Assembly: GCA_026225415.1 (NCBI GenBank)
Contig: JAMFSS010000009.1
Coordinates: forward strand, 256,062 to 320,061
Length of the DNA: 64,000 bases
Reading direction: 5' to 3'
Source: Alphaproteobacteria bacterium
Lineage (GTDB): Bacteria; Pseudomonadota; Alphaproteobacteria; UBA9219
This document shows, piece after piece, positions 1-9,757 of this stretch. Both the position numbers and the translations under genes were made by a program. How positions within the stretch are numbered: position 1 is the first letter of the stretch; the number at the start of each line of letters is the position of its first letter. Below the pieces are notes generated by a model. That model was not told the origin of the DNA, made no database searches, and saw nothing but the letters and a program-made list of their open reading frames with translations.

Positions 1-758
1 TGACCCTTTTATACGAAATGCTGAACGCGTCTATCGACCGGCATTTGAGCCGGCGTGACGCCAACAAACAGCCGGTGGCGACGGCGCGGGCGCGGACTTT
101 GTTGCCGATGGTGCGCAATTCGGCGTTTATTCTTTTTTCGGGCATTGCCGTTCTGGTTGGGTTGTCTGTTATCGGCATCAATATCGGGCCGTTGCTGGCG
201 GGTGCCGGCGTTTTGGGCGTGGCGGTTGGTTTTGGTTCGCAAACTTTGGTCAAGGATTTCCTGACCGGTTTGTTTATCGTGGTCGAAAACACGATTGCGG
301 TTGGCGATATTGTGAAGATTGAAAATTTTCACGGCATGGTGGAGGCGTTGAGCATCCGCACCATTCGTTTGCGTGATGCCGACGGGTCGTTACATATCCT
401 GCCTTTCAGCGAAGTGTCGAAGATCACCAATATGAGCAAGGGTTTTGCCTATGCTTTGGTTGATGTCGGCGTTTCTTATGAAAGCGATTTGGAGAAGGTG
501 ATGAATGTATTGCGCGAGGTGGGCGCGCAGATTCAGGAAGACCCCGTTTTCAAACGGGTGATTATCGAACCGATCGAAGTGTTGGGCGTTGAAAATCTGG
601 GCGATAGCTCGGTTACCATCCGCGCCCGCCTGCGCACGCGCCCCGGCAAACAATTTGATGTCAAACGTTTGCTATTATTGCGCATTAAACAGCGTTTCGA
701 TAAGGAGGGGATTGAGATTCCTTATCCGACTGTTACGCATGTGGTGAAGCCGACCTAG
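1..758 (+). CDS. Mechanosensitive ion channel, MscS family (5' end outside window)
   Basis: The frame is open from base 3, so the N-terminal membrane helices lie outside the window; the ATG at base 18 is internal. The visible part begins near the last transmembrane helices. The Gly/Ala-rich pore helix ([20 protein letters not shown]) is followed by the beta domain ([12 protein letters not shown]) and the C-terminal alpha/beta vestibule ([17 protein letters not shown]). This order is diagnostic of MscS channels, which release solutes from the cytoplasm under hypo-osmotic stress. Its stop overlaps the convergent purH stop by 4 bases, leaving no room for a terminator between them. The family is clear; whether it is a short MscS or a large MscK/YbdG-type protein cannot be told without the missing end. 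Confidence 0.93.
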   Translation, partial: TLLYEMLNASIDRHLSRRDANKQPVATARARTLLPMVRNSAFILFSGIAVLVGLSVIGINIGPLLAGAGVLGVAVGFGSQTLVKDFLTGLFIVVENTIAVGDIVKIENFHGMVEALSIRTIRLRDADGSLHILPFSEVSKITNMSKGFAYALVDVGVSYESDLEKVMNVLREVGAQIQEDPVFKRVIIEPIEVLGVENLGDSSVTIRARLRTRPGKQFDVKRLLLLRIKQRFDKEGIEIPYPTVTHVVKPT

Positions 759-2308
759 TGTTTAAAGTGCCGGATGCCGGTGAAGACCATTGCCAGATTG
801 GCTTTGTCTGCCGCTTCGATGACTTCGGCATCGCGCACCGAACCGCCGGGTTGAATGACCGCCGTGGCGCCCGCTTCGATCAGGGCTTCGAGCCCGTCGG
901 CGAACGGGAAGAATGCATCCGATGCCGCAACACAGCCGCGCATATCCAGTTTCATATCCTGTGCCTTACGCGCCGCGATGCGCGCGGAATCAACACGGCT
1001 CATTTGCCCTGCGCCGATACCAAGGGTAGCGTTATTTTTGGCATAGATAATCGTGTTGGATTTAACATGCTTGCCAACCGTAAAGGCGAACAACATGTCT
1101 GCCATTTCCTGTTCCGTTGCCGCCCGTTTGGTCACAGTTTTCAACGCGGCTTTATCCAGCGTGATGTTATCGCGCGTTTGCAGCAAATAACCACCGGCGA
1201 CATTACGCACCACGGATTCGGTCAATGTCGGGTCAGCCATTGTGCGGGTGAGCAACACGCGCAGATTTTTCTTGGCCGCCAGAATATGTTTGGCTTCGTC
1301 ATCCATATCGGGGGCGATGATGACTTCGGAGAAAATTTCCGTGATGGCTTTGGCGACAGCACCCGTCAACGGACGGTTACAGGCGATGATGCCGCCGAAC
1401 GCGCTGACGGTATCGCAGGCGAAGGCGCGTTGATAGGCCGACACGATATCATCACCCACCGCAACGCCACACGGGTTGGCATGCTTGATAATCGCAACCG
1501 CGGGCGCATCGGTAAATTCGCTGACCAACTCAAACGCGGCATCGGTATCGTTGATGTTGTTGTAGCTAAGCTCCTTGCCTTGCACCTGAATGGCATTGGC
1601 GACACCGGGGCGCGTCTTGTCATACACATAAAAAGCCGCGGTTTGATGCGGATTTTCGCCGTAGCGCAGTGATTGTTGTTTTTGCGCGGCGAGGGTCAGC
1701 GTGTCGGGATAATCATCACCCAGTTGCGCAGCGAACCAACTGCTGATCGCGCTGTCATAGCTTGCGGTATGCGCATAGGCGGATGCTGCCAGTTTTTTGC
1801 GGAAGGCGAGCGAGGTGCCGCCCGCATTTTTTTCCATTTCGGCCAGCACTTCGTCATATTGCGCGGCATCGGTCACAATCGCCACCGCATCATGGTTTTT
1901 GGCGGCAGAGCGCACCATCGCGGGCCCGCCGATATCAATATTTTCGATGCAGGTTTCAAAATCGGCACCCTTGGCCACCGTCTGGCGGAACGGATACAGA
2001 TTGACGACGATCAGATCGATAGGCGGGATGTTATGTTTGGCGGCTTCGTCCTGATGCGATTTCGCATCACGGCGTTGCAGGATACCGCCATGGATGCGCG
2101 GATGAAGTGTTTTGACGCGGCCATCCATCATTTCGGGAAAGCCGGTGTAATCACCCACTTCGATGACCGGTATGCCCGCCTGACGCAATTTTTCAGCCGA
2201 ACCGCCGGTTGAGAGGATTTCGATGCCCTGCGCGGCCAGTTTTTGGGCGAAAGCCACCAAACCGGTTTTATCGGAAACAGAGATAAGGGCGCGGGCGATT
2301 TTGGGCAT
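755..2308 (-). CDS. purH: Bifunctional AICAR formyltransferase / IMP cyclohydrolase
   Basis: PurH catalyses the last two steps of de novo purine synthesis, AICAR to FAICAR and FAICAR to IMP, in the cytosol. The 517 residues match the usual family length. The N-terminal MGS-like cyclohydrolase domain ([18 protein letters not shown], then [13 protein letters not shown]) is followed by the formyltransferase domain carrying the Lys-His motif [13 protein letters not shown], and the C-terminus holds [20 protein letters not shown]. The ATG at 2308 lacks a clear Shine-Dalgarno but is the only start giving a full cyclohydrolase domain. It is convergent with the MscS gene and divergent from the CtpA gene across about 200 bases that must carry both promoters. 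The long frame on the opposite strand is a codon-bias shadow. Confidence 0.97.
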   Translation of the reverse strand: MPKIARALISVSDKTGLVAFAQKLAAQGIEILSTGGSAEKLRQAGIPVIEVGDYTGFPEMMDGRVKTLHPRIHGGILQRRDAKSHQDEAAKHNIPPIDLIVVNLYPFRQTVAKGADFETCIENIDIGGPAMVRSAAKNHDAVAIVTDAAQYDEVLAEMEKNAGGTSLAFRKKLAASAYAHTASYDSAISSWFAAQLGDDYPDTLTLAAQKQQSLRYGENPHQTAAFYVYDKTRPGVANAIQVQGKELSYNNINDTDAAFELVSEFTDAPAVAIIKHANPCGVAVGDDIVSAYQRAFACDTVSAFGGIIACNRPLTGAVAKAITEIFSEVIIAPDMDDEAKHILAAKKNLRVLLTRTMADPTLTESVVRNVAGGYLLQTRDNITLDKAALKTVTKRAATEQEMADMLFAFTVGKHVKSNTIIYAKNNATLGIGAGQMSRVDSARIAARKAQDMKLDMRGCVAASDAFFPFADGLEALIEAGATAVIQPGGSVRDAEVIEAADKANLAMVFTGIRHFKH

Positions 2309-2511
2309 GGGGATTCGGGGGGGCAGGGTTCTGGTTTCGTGTGTTTACACCCCAACCTATCGGTTTTCCAGCCGGAATCTTCCTGATCACGCGGAATTGC
2401 AACCGTCGACGCATTGCGTAAGCTGTGTTCCGCGCCTTTTCTATTGTACTCTCTGCCTGCAATCCCTAAACTGCGTCCCTGCCCTTTTTCCCGCCTTTTT
2501 CAGGACTTTCC

Positions 2512-3960
2512 ATGCCCAAAAATCTGTTCCGCCTGTTGGCCGTGTTTTCCATTCTGGCTGTCTTGGCGGCGTCGCCTTTGTTGAGCCATACGACACAGGC
2601 GAAAACGGCACCCGATGCAGCACCGGCGGCGGAAGCCAAGGCGGATGCCGGTTCTGCCGATACATTCAAACAGCTGACGCTTTTTTCGGATGTGTTGGAA
2701 CGCGTGCGCGCCGATTATGTTGACCCCGTCACCGATGACAAGCTGATTGAAAACGCGTTGAACGGCATGTTGTCATCGCTGGATCCCCATTCCAGCTATA
2801 TGAACAAGAAAAGCTTTGCCGATATGCAAACGCAAACGCGCGGCGAGTTTGGCGGGTTGGGTATCGAAGTGACGATGGAAAACGGCATTGTCAAAGTGGT
2901 GTCGCCCATCGACGATACACCCGCCGCCAAAGCGGGGATTCAACCCAATGATCTGATCACCCATATTGACAGTAAGCCCGTCACCGATTTTACGTTGAAT
3001 GAAGCGGTTGACCATATGCGCGGCGCGCCCGGCACCAAAATTACGCTTACCATTCGTCGCGGCGGTTTATCAGGCCAACCTTTTGATGTGACATTGACGC
3101 GCGCCGTTATCCGCGTGCAATCCGTCAAGTGGGAACCCAAGGGCGACGTTGCCTATATCCGCATCACCGCGTTTAATGAACAGACGCAAGTGGGTTTGAA
3201 CAAAGCTTTGGACGAAGCGGATGAAAAAATTGGCGACAAGCTGATCGGCTATGTGGTCGATTTGCGCAATAACCCCGGCGGTTTGCTGGATCAGGCGGTT
3301 TCCGTTTCCGCAAGTTTCCTTGAAACCGGTAAGGAAGTCGTATCGACCCGTGGCCGCCACAAGGAAGAAGACCAGGCATTCTATGCCAAGGGCGGCGACA
3401 AGGCGCATGGCAAACCGATTGCCGTGTTGATCAATGGCGGTTCGGCTTCGGCTTCGGAAATTGTTGCCGGCGCTTTGCAAGACCATAAGCGCGCCATTCT
3501 GGTTGGCACCAAATCTTTCGGCAAAGGCTCTGTGCAGACCATCATCCCCGTTGCGGGTGGCGGTGCGATGCGTTTGACCACCGCACGATATTACACGCCG
3601 TCTGGCCGTTCGATTCAGGCTTTGGGTATTGAACCGGATATCACCGTTCAACCCGCCAAGCTGGAAAAAGTCGCGATGGGTCCCGGCGTGCATGAAGCGG
3701 ATTTGAAGGGTGCGCTTGCCAACCCCAACGGCACCGCGACGGGTAATGTCGCCAAGGATAAAGACAGCAAGGATAAGGAAAAAGCCGTCGCACCCGAAGA
3801 AGATGAAGATGGTTTGCCGCCGATGGATAATGACAAAGCCAAAGGCAAGGACAAGGATGGCAAGGACGCGAAAGCCGAGCAGCCGTTTGATTACCAGCTA
3901 GCGCGTGCTTTGGATCTGATCCGCGGCATTCATTTGTTTGAAGCGAAAACAGGGAAGTAA
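2512..3960 (+). CDS. ctpA: C-terminal processing peptidase, S41 family (CtpA/Prc-type), exported
   Basis: This periplasmic serine protease belongs to the carboxyl-terminal processing group, which trims or degrades envelope proteins. Residues 1-30 form a signal peptide (RLLAVFSILAVLAASPLL). A PDZ domain covers about 95-180 (GGLGIEVTMENGIVKVVSPI). The S41 domain follows, with the catalytic Ser in NGGSASASEIVAGAL and the catalytic Lys in GTKSFGKGSVQT. The C-terminal 80 residues include a Lys/Asp-rich low-complexity stretch (KDKDSKDKEKAVAPEEDED) that is absent from short homologues and may be a flexible tether. An AGGA ribosome site lies about 7 bases before the ATG. A strong hairpin terminator follows the stop. 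Confidence 0.95.
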   Translation: MPKNLFRLLAVFSILAVLAASPLLSHTTQAKTAPDAAPAAEAKADAGSADTFKQLTLFSDVLERVRADYVDPVTDDKLIENALNGMLSSLDPHSSYMNKKSFADMQTQTRGEFGGLGIEVTMENGIVKVVSPIDDTPAAKAGIQPNDLITHIDSKPVTDFTLNEAVDHMRGAPGTKITLTIRRGGLSGQPFDVTLTRAVIRVQSVKWEPKGDVAYIRITAFNEQTQVGLNKALDEADEKIGDKLIGYVVDLRNNPGGLLDQAVSVSASFLETGKEVVSTRGRHKEEDQAFYAKGGDKAHGKPIAVLINGGSASASEIVAGALQDHKRAILVGTKSFGKGSVQTIIPVAGGGAMRLTTARYYTPSGRSIQALGIEPDITVQPAKLEKVAMGPGVHEADLKGALANPNGTATGNVAKDKDSKDKEKAVAPEEDEDGLPPMDNDKAKGKDKDGKDAKAEQPFDYQLARALDLIRGIHLFEAKTGK

Positions 3961-3977
3961 ACCGGACGTTGAAATAA

Positions 3978-4013
3978 AAAAGGGGCGGTGGTTTTTCAAC
4001 CACCGCCCCTTTT
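3978..4013. terminator. Bidirectional intrinsic terminator
   Basis: A perfect hairpin (AAAAGGGGCGGTGGTT, short loop, AACCACCGCCCCTTTT) has A-runs on the left and T-runs on the right. It therefore works as a rho-independent terminator for the ctpA-like gene on the plus strand and for the convergent lipoprotein gene on the minus strand. Confidence 0.87.
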
Positions 4014-4028
4014 GTTTTGTCTATCGGC

Positions 4029-4358
4029 TTATTTCGCCTGAACGGTCAGACGATATTGGAAGGTTTGGTTGTGGCCATCTTCATCGACAGCGCGGACGAT
4101 GATGTTGGTTTCGCCTTCGCCGTCTTTGGCCAGCAGGCTGACCACATTGCCGCTTTGGTCTGTGGAAACCATCGAAGGCTTGCCGACCATAACCGATTGG
4201 ACGCGGTCGCCTTCGGGCAATTCGATTTGCGTAGCAAGACCAGGTGCCAGGCGGATTTCGGTGGCATTGGACGATGTTTGAACAACACGCGGTTGCGGCG
4301 AAGCACAGGCGGCAAGCGCCATGCAGGCGAGAAGAACGGATGCGGTTTTTGTGGTCAT
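4029..4358 (-). CDS. Small lipoprotein with a VirB9/pilus-N-terminal-like beta domain
   Basis: The 109-residue protein has a lipoprotein signal with lipobox LAAC (Cys18), so it should be anchored at the outer membrane. The mature part (LATQIELPEGDRVQSVMVG, then GETNIIVRAVDEDG and FQYRLTV) follows the pattern of the N-terminal beta domain of VirB9/TrbG proteins and of the secretin-associated pilus N-domain, in which a 'TNxxV' strand follows a 'P-G-x-V' strand. A start at 4358 is supported by AAGGAG 7 bases upstream. It stands alone, with no secretion genes adjacent; the nearest related genes are the PilT/DotB-like ATPases about 6 kb away. The function is unassigned and the domain match is by eye. 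Confidence 0.75.
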   Translation of the reverse strand: MTTKTASVLLACMALAACASPQPRVVQTSSNATEIRLAPGLATQIELPEGDRVQSVMVGKPSMVSTDQSGNVVSLLAKDGEGETNIIVRAVDEDGHNQTFQYRLTVQAK

Positions 4359-4405
4359 AGGTGTCTCCTTAAAAGGGGCTTATAGTTTTGATTATAGCGG
4401 TAGTT

Positions 4406-5356
4406 TCAGGATGCGTCATTTATGGAATCTTGACGCGCAATTTGGTGGTCAAGGCGGTCTTCCACCAACCCCGTCGGGTCTTGATGCACCAAAACATCGG
4501 CGTTGGGAATTTCCGCGACAATGGCCGCGCAAATTGTTTCCGATATTTCGTGCGCGGTGCGCAGGGTCATGTCGGCATCCATTTCAACATGGATTTCGAT
4601 GAAAATACGATCGCTGTCGGAACGGGTGCGCATGTCATGAACGCCCTGCACGCCTTTTTGCCGCAAAACGATATCGCGGATTTTGGCGCGCTGGTCATCG
4701 GGCAATTCGGCATCCATCAAATTGAACAAGGCCTGTTTCAGGATATGAAATGCCGAGGCCAACAACCCCGCCGCAATGGCCAACGCGAAAAGCGGATCAA
4801 AAAAATCATAGCCCGTAAAGCGTTGTAACAAAAATGCCGCGACCACCGCCAGATTGCCCGCCAGATCGCCGATGTAATGGAGGCGGTCGGCGCCTATCGC
4901 GACCGAATGGGTTTCATGCACAACATGATGTTGAAAGGCGACCAGCATCATTGTCAAAACAATCGCCAGCGCCATGACACCGTAACCGACCGTTTCATGC
5001 GTGATGTTTTGTGGATGGGTGAAACGTGTGATGGCTTCATACCCCAGAAAGACAGATGAGCCGATGATAAAAACCGCCTGTGCCAGCACCGCGATGGGTT
5101 CGGCCTTGCCGTGGCCATAGCGATGATCGCTGTCGGGTGGGCGTAACGCGCTGTGGACGCCATACGCGGTGACGAGGGATGCCAGAAGATCAAAGCCGGA
5201 ATCCAGCAGCGACGAGAGTAGCGAAACGGAATCCGTCATCCAATAAGCGACGCATTTGGTGATGATGAGGATGGTCGCGACGGAAACGCTGGCAATGGTC
5301 GCGGAACGCCGCAGTTTTTCGTTGGAGATGGCGAGGAGGTCATGTTTATGGATCAT
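4406..5356 (-). CDS. Cation diffusion facilitator (FieF/CzcD-type metal efflux)
   Basis: This inner-membrane divalent metal/proton antiporter has 316 residues, within the usual CDF range. The first half holds transmembrane helices with the metal-site Asp in SLLSSLLDSGFDLLASLV and the signature DHRYGHGKAEPIAVLAQA. A second site is HYIGD in helix 5. The cytoplasmic C-terminal domain (VQGVHDMRTRSDSDRIFIEIH) is the ferredoxin-like dimerisation module with conserved His residues. The start overlaps the end of pdxH by 4 bases (ATGA), so the two genes are translationally coupled. The metal (Zn, Fe, Mn or Co) cannot be read from the sequence. Confidence 0.93.
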   Translation of the reverse strand: MIHKHDLLAISNEKLRRSATIASVSVATILIITKCVAYWMTDSVSLLSSLLDSGFDLLASLVTAYGVHSALRPPDSDHRYGHGKAEPIAVLAQAVFIIGSSVFLGYEAITRFTHPQNITHETVGYGVMALAIVLTMMLVAFQHHVVHETHSVAIGADRLHYIGDLAGNLAVVAAFLLQRFTGYDFFDPLFALAIAAGLLASAFHILKQALFNLMDAELPDDQRAKIRDIVLRQKGVQGVHDMRTRSDSDRIFIEIHVEMDADMTLRTAHEISETICAAIVAEIPNADVLVHQDPTGLVEDRLDHQIARQDSINDAS

Positions 5357-5949
5357 GGATAAAGCCTTTCATGCTGCCATGCAGCGCCGTTGTGCAGATA
5401 AACAACGCGGTCATGCAGGCGGAAGGTTTGTTCCTGCCAAAATTCAAAACGCACGGGCGCAAGGCGATAGCCGCCCCAATAGGGGGGGCGCGGAATTATT
5501 TGATCCTTATATTTTTCTTCAATTTGCTTTGCGCGTTGTTCCAATGTGGCGCGGTCGGCGACGACATGTGATTGGTGTGACGCCCATGCGCCAATCTGGC
5601 TGCCGCGCGGGCGGGTGGCGAAATAGGCATCGGATTCCGCATCACTTGTGTGCGCGACCAACCCTTCGATATGGATTTGGCGTTGTTGTGATTTCCAGTG
5701 GAAGGACAGCGCGGCTTTGGGATGCGCCGCTAGGTGCTGTCCTTTGCGGCTTTCGCGGTTGGTATAAAATACGATGCCATCCGCGTCATAGCCTTTCATC
5801 AAGACGATGCGCGATGATGGCATGCCGTCTTCGCCAACTGTCGCCAATGCCATCGCATCGGCATAGGTGCTTTCGGTTTTTTGCGCCTGAGCGAACCAAG
5901 CGGCGAACATATCCCAAGGGTTGGGCGTGGGGTCGAAAATTGGGGTCAT
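5353..5949 (-). CDS. pdxH: Pyridoxamine 5'-phosphate oxidase
   Basis: PdxH is an FMN enzyme that oxidises pyridoxine or pyridoxamine phosphate to pyridoxal phosphate. The 198-residue length is typical. The FMN-binding strand motif SSRIVLMKGYDADGIVFYTN is followed by ESRKGQHLAAHPKAALSFHW, and the C-terminal dimerisation and substrate signature is RPPYWGGYRLAP through FRLHDRV, ending in the characteristic RLYP. It is the first gene of a two-gene minus-strand unit with the CDF transporter, which overlaps it by 4 bases. Confidence 0.96.
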   Translation of the reverse strand: MTPIFDPTPNPWDMFAAWFAQAQKTESTYADAMALATVGEDGMPSSRIVLMKGYDADGIVFYTNRESRKGQHLAAHPKAALSFHWKSQQRQIHIEGLVAHTSDAESDAYFATRPRGSQIGAWASHQSHVVADRATLEQRAKQIEEKYKDQIIPRPPYWGGYRLAPVRFEFWQEQTFRLHDRVVYLHNGAAWQHERLYP

Positions 5950-6023
5950 TTATTTTCTGGTTGTTCTATTGTCTTATGGAGTTTAGCCTCTCGCTTTCTG
6001 TTCCGCAAAAGGTTTAGCTATTC

Positions 6024-6488
6024 ATGTTTCAGCGTTTTATATGTGTTTTTCTGGTGGTGGCGTTAGCCGCCTGTGGCAACGACAAAAGCGCGACGCAGGC
6101 CACAACCACGATTGGCGGTGCCGTTGCAGGCGGCGTTGTGGGCAGCCAGTTCGGTAAGGGCGGCGGGAATTTGGCCACAACCGCGCTGGGCGTTTTGCTG
6201 GGCGCATGGGCGGGCGACAGGATTGGCGCGTCTTTAAACGATTCCGACCGCAGCCATGACCGCATGGCCGAAAATCGTGCCTATACCGCGCCCATCGGCC
6301 AACAGGTAACATGGGCTAACCCCGACACATCCGCTTCGGGCACCATCACCCCCTATCATGACGGGTACAGTGCCAATGGTGCCTATTGCCGCGATTTTCA
6401 ACAAAGCGTGAGTGTTAACGGACAACAGCAACAGGGCCGCGTCAAAGCATGCCAGCAGCCGGATGGAAGTTGGCAAGCGGCGCGTTAG
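6024..6488 (+). CDS. Glycine-zipper lipoprotein, 17-kDa surface antigen type
   Basis: The protein has 154 residues and a lipobox LAAC at Cys17. A glycine-zipper hairpin (TTTIGGAVAGGVVGSQFGKG, then ALGVLLGAWAGDRIG) is followed by a polar C-terminal domain (YCRDFQQSVSVNGQQQQGRV, ending in ACQQPDGSWQ). This matches the rickettsial 17-kDa surface antigen/RT821-like family of outer-membrane lipoproteins, which is common in alphaproteobacteria and whose role in the envelope is not well defined. It is a single gene; a palindromic element starts immediately after its stop. Confidence 0.82.
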   Translation: MFQRFICVFLVVALAACGNDKSATQATTTIGGAVAGGVVGSQFGKGGGNLATTALGVLLGAWAGDRIGASLNDSDRSHDRMAENRAYTAPIGQQVTWANPDTSASGTITPYHDGYSANGAYCRDFQQSVSVNGQQQQGRVKACQQPDGSWQAAR

Positions 6489-6632
6489 GAACCTGTTCAG
6501 AATCTTTTCAGGCTGAGGCGAAAATCGGGGTTTTTTGCGTTTTTGTTGCGCAGCGTATTAAACATACGTAAGCCGCAAAAACGCAAAAAAGAGCGATTTG
6601 CAGCCCAGCATCAAAAGATTATGGACGGGTTC
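6489..6632. repeat. 144-bp nearly full-length palindromic element
   Basis: The two halves are imperfect reverse complements along the whole length. The outer ends are GAACCTGTTCAGAATCTTTT and AAAAGATTATGGACGGGTTC, and the inner arms hold TTTTTTGCGTTTTTG and CAAAAACGCAAAAAA around a centre near 6560. It begins on the base after the lipoprotein stop codon and ends before the DnaJ-like gene. This organisation suits a MITE or palindromic intergenic repeat that may also terminate transcription. No target-site duplication is evident. Confidence 0.75.
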
Positions 6633-6680
6633 TGTAATTGGGTATAATCGCTGCGTAGTTGAATTTATCATGTGAATGTA

Positions 6681-7661
6681 ATGGCCGATCCCTATCAAAT
6701 ACTTGGCGTTGCCAAAACCGTGACGGCTGCCGAGCTGAAAAGCGCGTATCGCAAGCTGGCGAAAAAATTGCACCCTGACGTTAATCCGGGTCGCAAGGAT
6801 ATTGAGCAGAAATTCAAGGAAGTCACAGCGGCGTATGATCTGTTATCGGATGTTGATAAACGCGCGCGTTATGACCGCGGCGATATCGATGCGCAAGGGC
6901 AAGAACGAGGATATAGCGGCGGTGGATATGGGGGTGGCGCGTATGGCGCTGGCGGTTATGGCGGCAATCCGTTCCGCAATGCCGGGCGCGGTAATGCGGG
7001 CGCGAGTGCTGGTGCCGATCCATTCGCCGGATTTGGCGGGATGGAAGATATCTTCGCCGAATTTATGGGCGGCGGCCGCGGCAAGCAACGCGGCGGCAAT
7101 GCCGGTGGTGCAGGCAATACCGGCAGCGCACGCGGCAGCGATGTGACTTATACCGCCAGCGTGCCCTTTGCATTGGCAGCGTTGGGCGGCAAGACGCGCG
7201 TGACATTGACCAATGACAAGACATTGGAAATTTCTGTTCCCGCCGGAAGCGAAGAAGGGCACAAGCTGCGTTTGAAAGGCCAGGGTTTGCCGGGTATGGG
7301 CGGTGGCACCGGCGATGCGATTATTGAAATTCATATCGAGCCCCATGCGTTATTCACCCGCGACGGGCGCAATGTTGTTTTGGAAGTGCCGGTGTCATTG
7401 CCCGAAGCCGTGTTGGGCGCGAGTGTGACGGTGCCGACATTGGATGGGCAGGTTGCCGTGAAAATTCCCAAAGGCGCCAACAGCGGAACAACCTTGCGAT
7501 TGAAGGGCAAGGGCATTGGCGGCGGATCCGCGGGCGATATGTTGGTGAAGTTGAAAGTGGCTTTGCCGGAACCGATGCCCGATGATTTGCATGATTTTAT
7601 CGAAAAATGGGCAAAGAAGAACGCCTATGACCCGCGTAAAAAGGCCGGTTTTACGGGGTAA
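6681..7661 (+). CDS. DnaJ-family co-chaperone without zinc finger (CbpA-like)
   Basis: An N-terminal J domain (YQILGVAKTVTAAELKSAYR, then LAKKLHPDVNPG with the HPD triad) is followed by a Gly-rich linker (residues about 75-140: GGGYGGGAYGAGGYGG). The two C-terminal beta-sandwich substrate-binding domains come last (PFALAALGGKTRVTLTND; VSLPEAVLGASVTVPTLDG). The CxxCxGxG zinc repeats of true DnaJ are absent, so it is type II, like CbpA, and stimulates DnaK. The ATG at 6681 gives the family N-terminus; an in-frame GTG at 6672 would add three residues and neither has a convincing ribosome site. Confidence 0.93.
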   Translation: MADPYQILGVAKTVTAAELKSAYRKLAKKLHPDVNPGRKDIEQKFKEVTAAYDLLSDVDKRARYDRGDIDAQGQERGYSGGGYGGGAYGAGGYGGNPFRNAGRGNAGASAGADPFAGFGGMEDIFAEFMGGGRGKQRGGNAGGAGNTGSARGSDVTYTASVPFALAALGGKTRVTLTNDKTLEISVPAGSEEGHKLRLKGQGLPGMGGGTGDAIIEIHIEPHALFTRDGRNVVLEVPVSLPEAVLGASVTVPTLDGQVAVKIPKGANSGTTLRLKGKGIGGGSAGDMLVKLKVALPEPMPDDLHDFIEKWAKKNAYDPRKKAGFTG

Positions 7662-7760
7662 ATTGATATAATTACGCGTGCAACTATTAAAATCGCCCCT
7701 TTTTGGCCATTTTTTTGTATATAAACGCGTATAGCAAAATTTATTTGATCGGCGAGAATT

Positions 7761-8432
7761 ATGACCCTTGTTTATTTACCTGAAACCGACCGCGAAGATT
7801 TCAACGATCTGGTCTGGGCTGCCACGCGCGGCAATATCGAAAAAACTATCGAGATAACCAGCGCCAAACCTGAATTGGCGGCGCACCGTGATGCGCAAAC
7901 CGGCATAGCGCCGATTATCTATTCCATCATTCACGGTCATACCGATTGCACACATCGCATGTTGCCGTTGATCGGTCATCCCGATTTATTATTGGATATG
8001 GAAGGCAACTCGCCTTTCATGTGGGCGGTTTCGATGGGCGATATACCGACAGCCCGAATATTGTTGGCGCTTGGTTCCGATATTCACAAAACCAATAAAT
8101 ATGGTCGCGATGCGATGATGGAAGCGGCGCGGCGCAATCGTGGCGAGATGATCGATTTTTTGGCCGGGATGGGCGCCGATGTTAACACGCAGGATAATAA
8201 GGGCCGCACGCCGTTGATGATCGCGGCGAAAAGATTTTCTGAAGTTGCGATCAAGCATCTTTATGTTTTAAAGGCCGATGCGACGATTACGGATGCAGAC
8301 GGCGAAACGGTGCATGATAAGGCGCACAGCCGTGGCTATACCATTACCAAAAACGGGTCGACTGTTTATAATATGCTGGGCCCCGTACGCCCCGAAAACG
8401 AAACGCGCGAAACAGCGCCAGCGCCCGGATAA
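7761..8432 (+). CDS. Ankyrin-repeat protein
   Basis: The 223-residue soluble protein has about four to five ankyrin repeats between residues 15 and 190, for example GNSPFMWAVSMGDIPTARIL, GADVNTQDNKGRTPLMIAAK and YGRDAMMEAARRN. There is no signal peptide, membrane segment or enzymatic domain. Such proteins act as protein-binding scaffolds, and the partner cannot be inferred here. It is a single gene with about 100 AT-rich bases upstream. Its stop is 13 bases from the convergent rlmN stop. Confidence 0.86.
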   Translation: MTLVYLPETDREDFNDLVWAATRGNIEKTIEITSAKPELAAHRDAQTGIAPIIYSIIHGHTDCTHRMLPLIGHPDLLLDMEGNSPFMWAVSMGDIPTARILLALGSDIHKTNKYGRDAMMEAARRNRGEMIDFLAGMGADVNTQDNKGRTPLMIAAKRFSEVAIKHLYVLKADATITDADGETVHDKAHSRGYTITKNGSTVYNMLGPVRPENETRETAPAPG

Positions 8433-8445
8433 TTATAATCTTTGA

Positions 8446-9657
8446 TTACAAACCCTGCGCGGCGTCTTTTTCGGCGATGAGCTTGTCGATTTCGGCGCGT
8501 TCTGCCGCAGACAATTTCAGGCTGGCGGATTTCAACTGGCCACAGGCGGCCATAATGTCGCGGCCACGCGGTTGGCGGATAGGGCTGGCATAGCCTTCCA
8601 TATTAACGATTTCGCCGAATTTCTGGATGACATCCCAATCCGAACATTCGAATGCCGAACCCGGCCACGCATTAAACGGAATAAGGTTGATTTTGGCGGG
8701 GATGCCGCGCAGCAGCCGCACCAGTTGACGCGCGTCTGATGCGCTGTCATTCACGCCTTTTAACATTACATATTCAAAGGTGATACGGCGCGAATTGCTA
8801 GCCCCCGGATAATCGCGGCAGGCTTGCAGCAATTCCTTGATGGGATATTTGCGGTTAAGCGGCACGATCTGGTCGCGCAATTCATCGGTCACCGCATGCA
8901 GGCTAATGGCCAGATTCACATCCAGTTCCGCGCCGCAACGCCCGATCAACGGCACAACGCCCGAAGTTGACAGCGTGATGCGGCGTTTGCCGATGGCGAC
9001 GCCGTCGCTGTTCATCACGATGCGCAACGCCTTGGACACGTTTTCGTAATTATAAAGCGGTTCGCCCATCCCCATCATGACGATGTTGGTCAATTGGCGC
9101 GTGGGTGGGTTGTTATCGCCCTGCCCCGGCTTTCCAGTCGGGTTTTTTGTTTTTTGCGCCTGCGGCCATTCATTAAGGGAATCGCGGGCGGCAAGAACTT
9201 GCGAAACAATTTCGGCGGCGTCCAGATTGCGCACCAGACGTTGCGTGCCGGTATGGCAGAAACGACAGGTGAGCGTGCAGCCAACCTGCGACGATACGCA
9301 CAGCGCGCCGCGGTCTTCTTCGGGGATATGGACGGTTTCGACTTCCTGCCCGTCGGCCATTTTGAACAGCCATTTCTGGGTACCGTCTGCGGATTTTTGA
9401 TGCGAGGTGACAGTGGGGCGATGGATGGTGAAATGTTCATCCATCATATCGCGGATCGGTTTGGCCAGCGTGGACATCGCGGCGAAATCGCGCGCGCCGT
9501 GATGATAGATCCATGACCAGACTTGCTTGGCGCGGAATTTTTCCATGCCGCGGTCTTCGAGAGCCGCCGTCAATTCGCCCAGCGTTAGCCCGATCAGGTT
9601 GCGCTTACCGTCTATTTGTGGCGCCGATTGCGCTATTGTATGTGTTTCAATTCCCAT
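8446..9657 (-). CDS. rlmN: 23S rRNA A2503 / tRNA A37 C2-methyltransferase, radical SAM
   Basis: RlmN methylates C2 of A2503 in 23S rRNA and of A37 in some tRNAs. The radical-SAM cluster motif CxxxCxxC is present in [14 protein letters not shown]. Also present are the GMGEPLYN motif, the SAM region [12 protein letters not shown], and the catalytic Cys in AACGQLK near the C-terminus. An insertion between the cluster and the GMGEP motif ([18 protein letters not shown]) is longer than in E. coli. I start at the ATG at 9657 (403 residues); a TTG at 9678 would add seven residues, and neither has a clear ribosome site. Confidence 0.95.
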   Translation of the reverse strand: MGIETHTIAQSAPQIDGKRNLIGLTLGELTAALEDRGMEKFRAKQVWSWIYHHGARDFAAMSTLAKPIRDMMDEHFTIHRPTVTSHQKSADGTQKWLFKMADGQEVETVHIPEEDRGALCVSSQVGCTLTCRFCHTGTQRLVRNLDAAEIVSQVLAARDSLNEWPQAQKTKNPTGKPGQGDNNPPTRQLTNIVMMGMGEPLYNYENVSKALRIVMNSDGVAIGKRRITLSTSGVVPLIGRCGAELDVNLAISLHAVTDELRDQIVPLNRKYPIKELLQACRDYPGASNSRRITFEYVMLKGVNDSASDARQLVRLLRGIPAKINLIPFNAWPGSAFECSDWDVIQKFGEIVNMEGYASPIRQPRGRDIMAACGQLKSASLKLSAAERAEIDKLIAEKDAAQGL

Positions 9658-9757
9658 GGGGGCGTTGTTTATCAGCAAATGAGCGAAAAAACCATAGAAA
9701 TGGAACAGGATAGGAAAAGCGCGGTTTGCGGCCGGCCTTGTTCACTTAACGCCTGTT

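Noticed and set aside
758-1672. Long plus-strand frame opposite purH
   Set aside because: It is a reverse-strand shadow of purH codons, with Cys/His/Arg-rich composition and no ribosome site.
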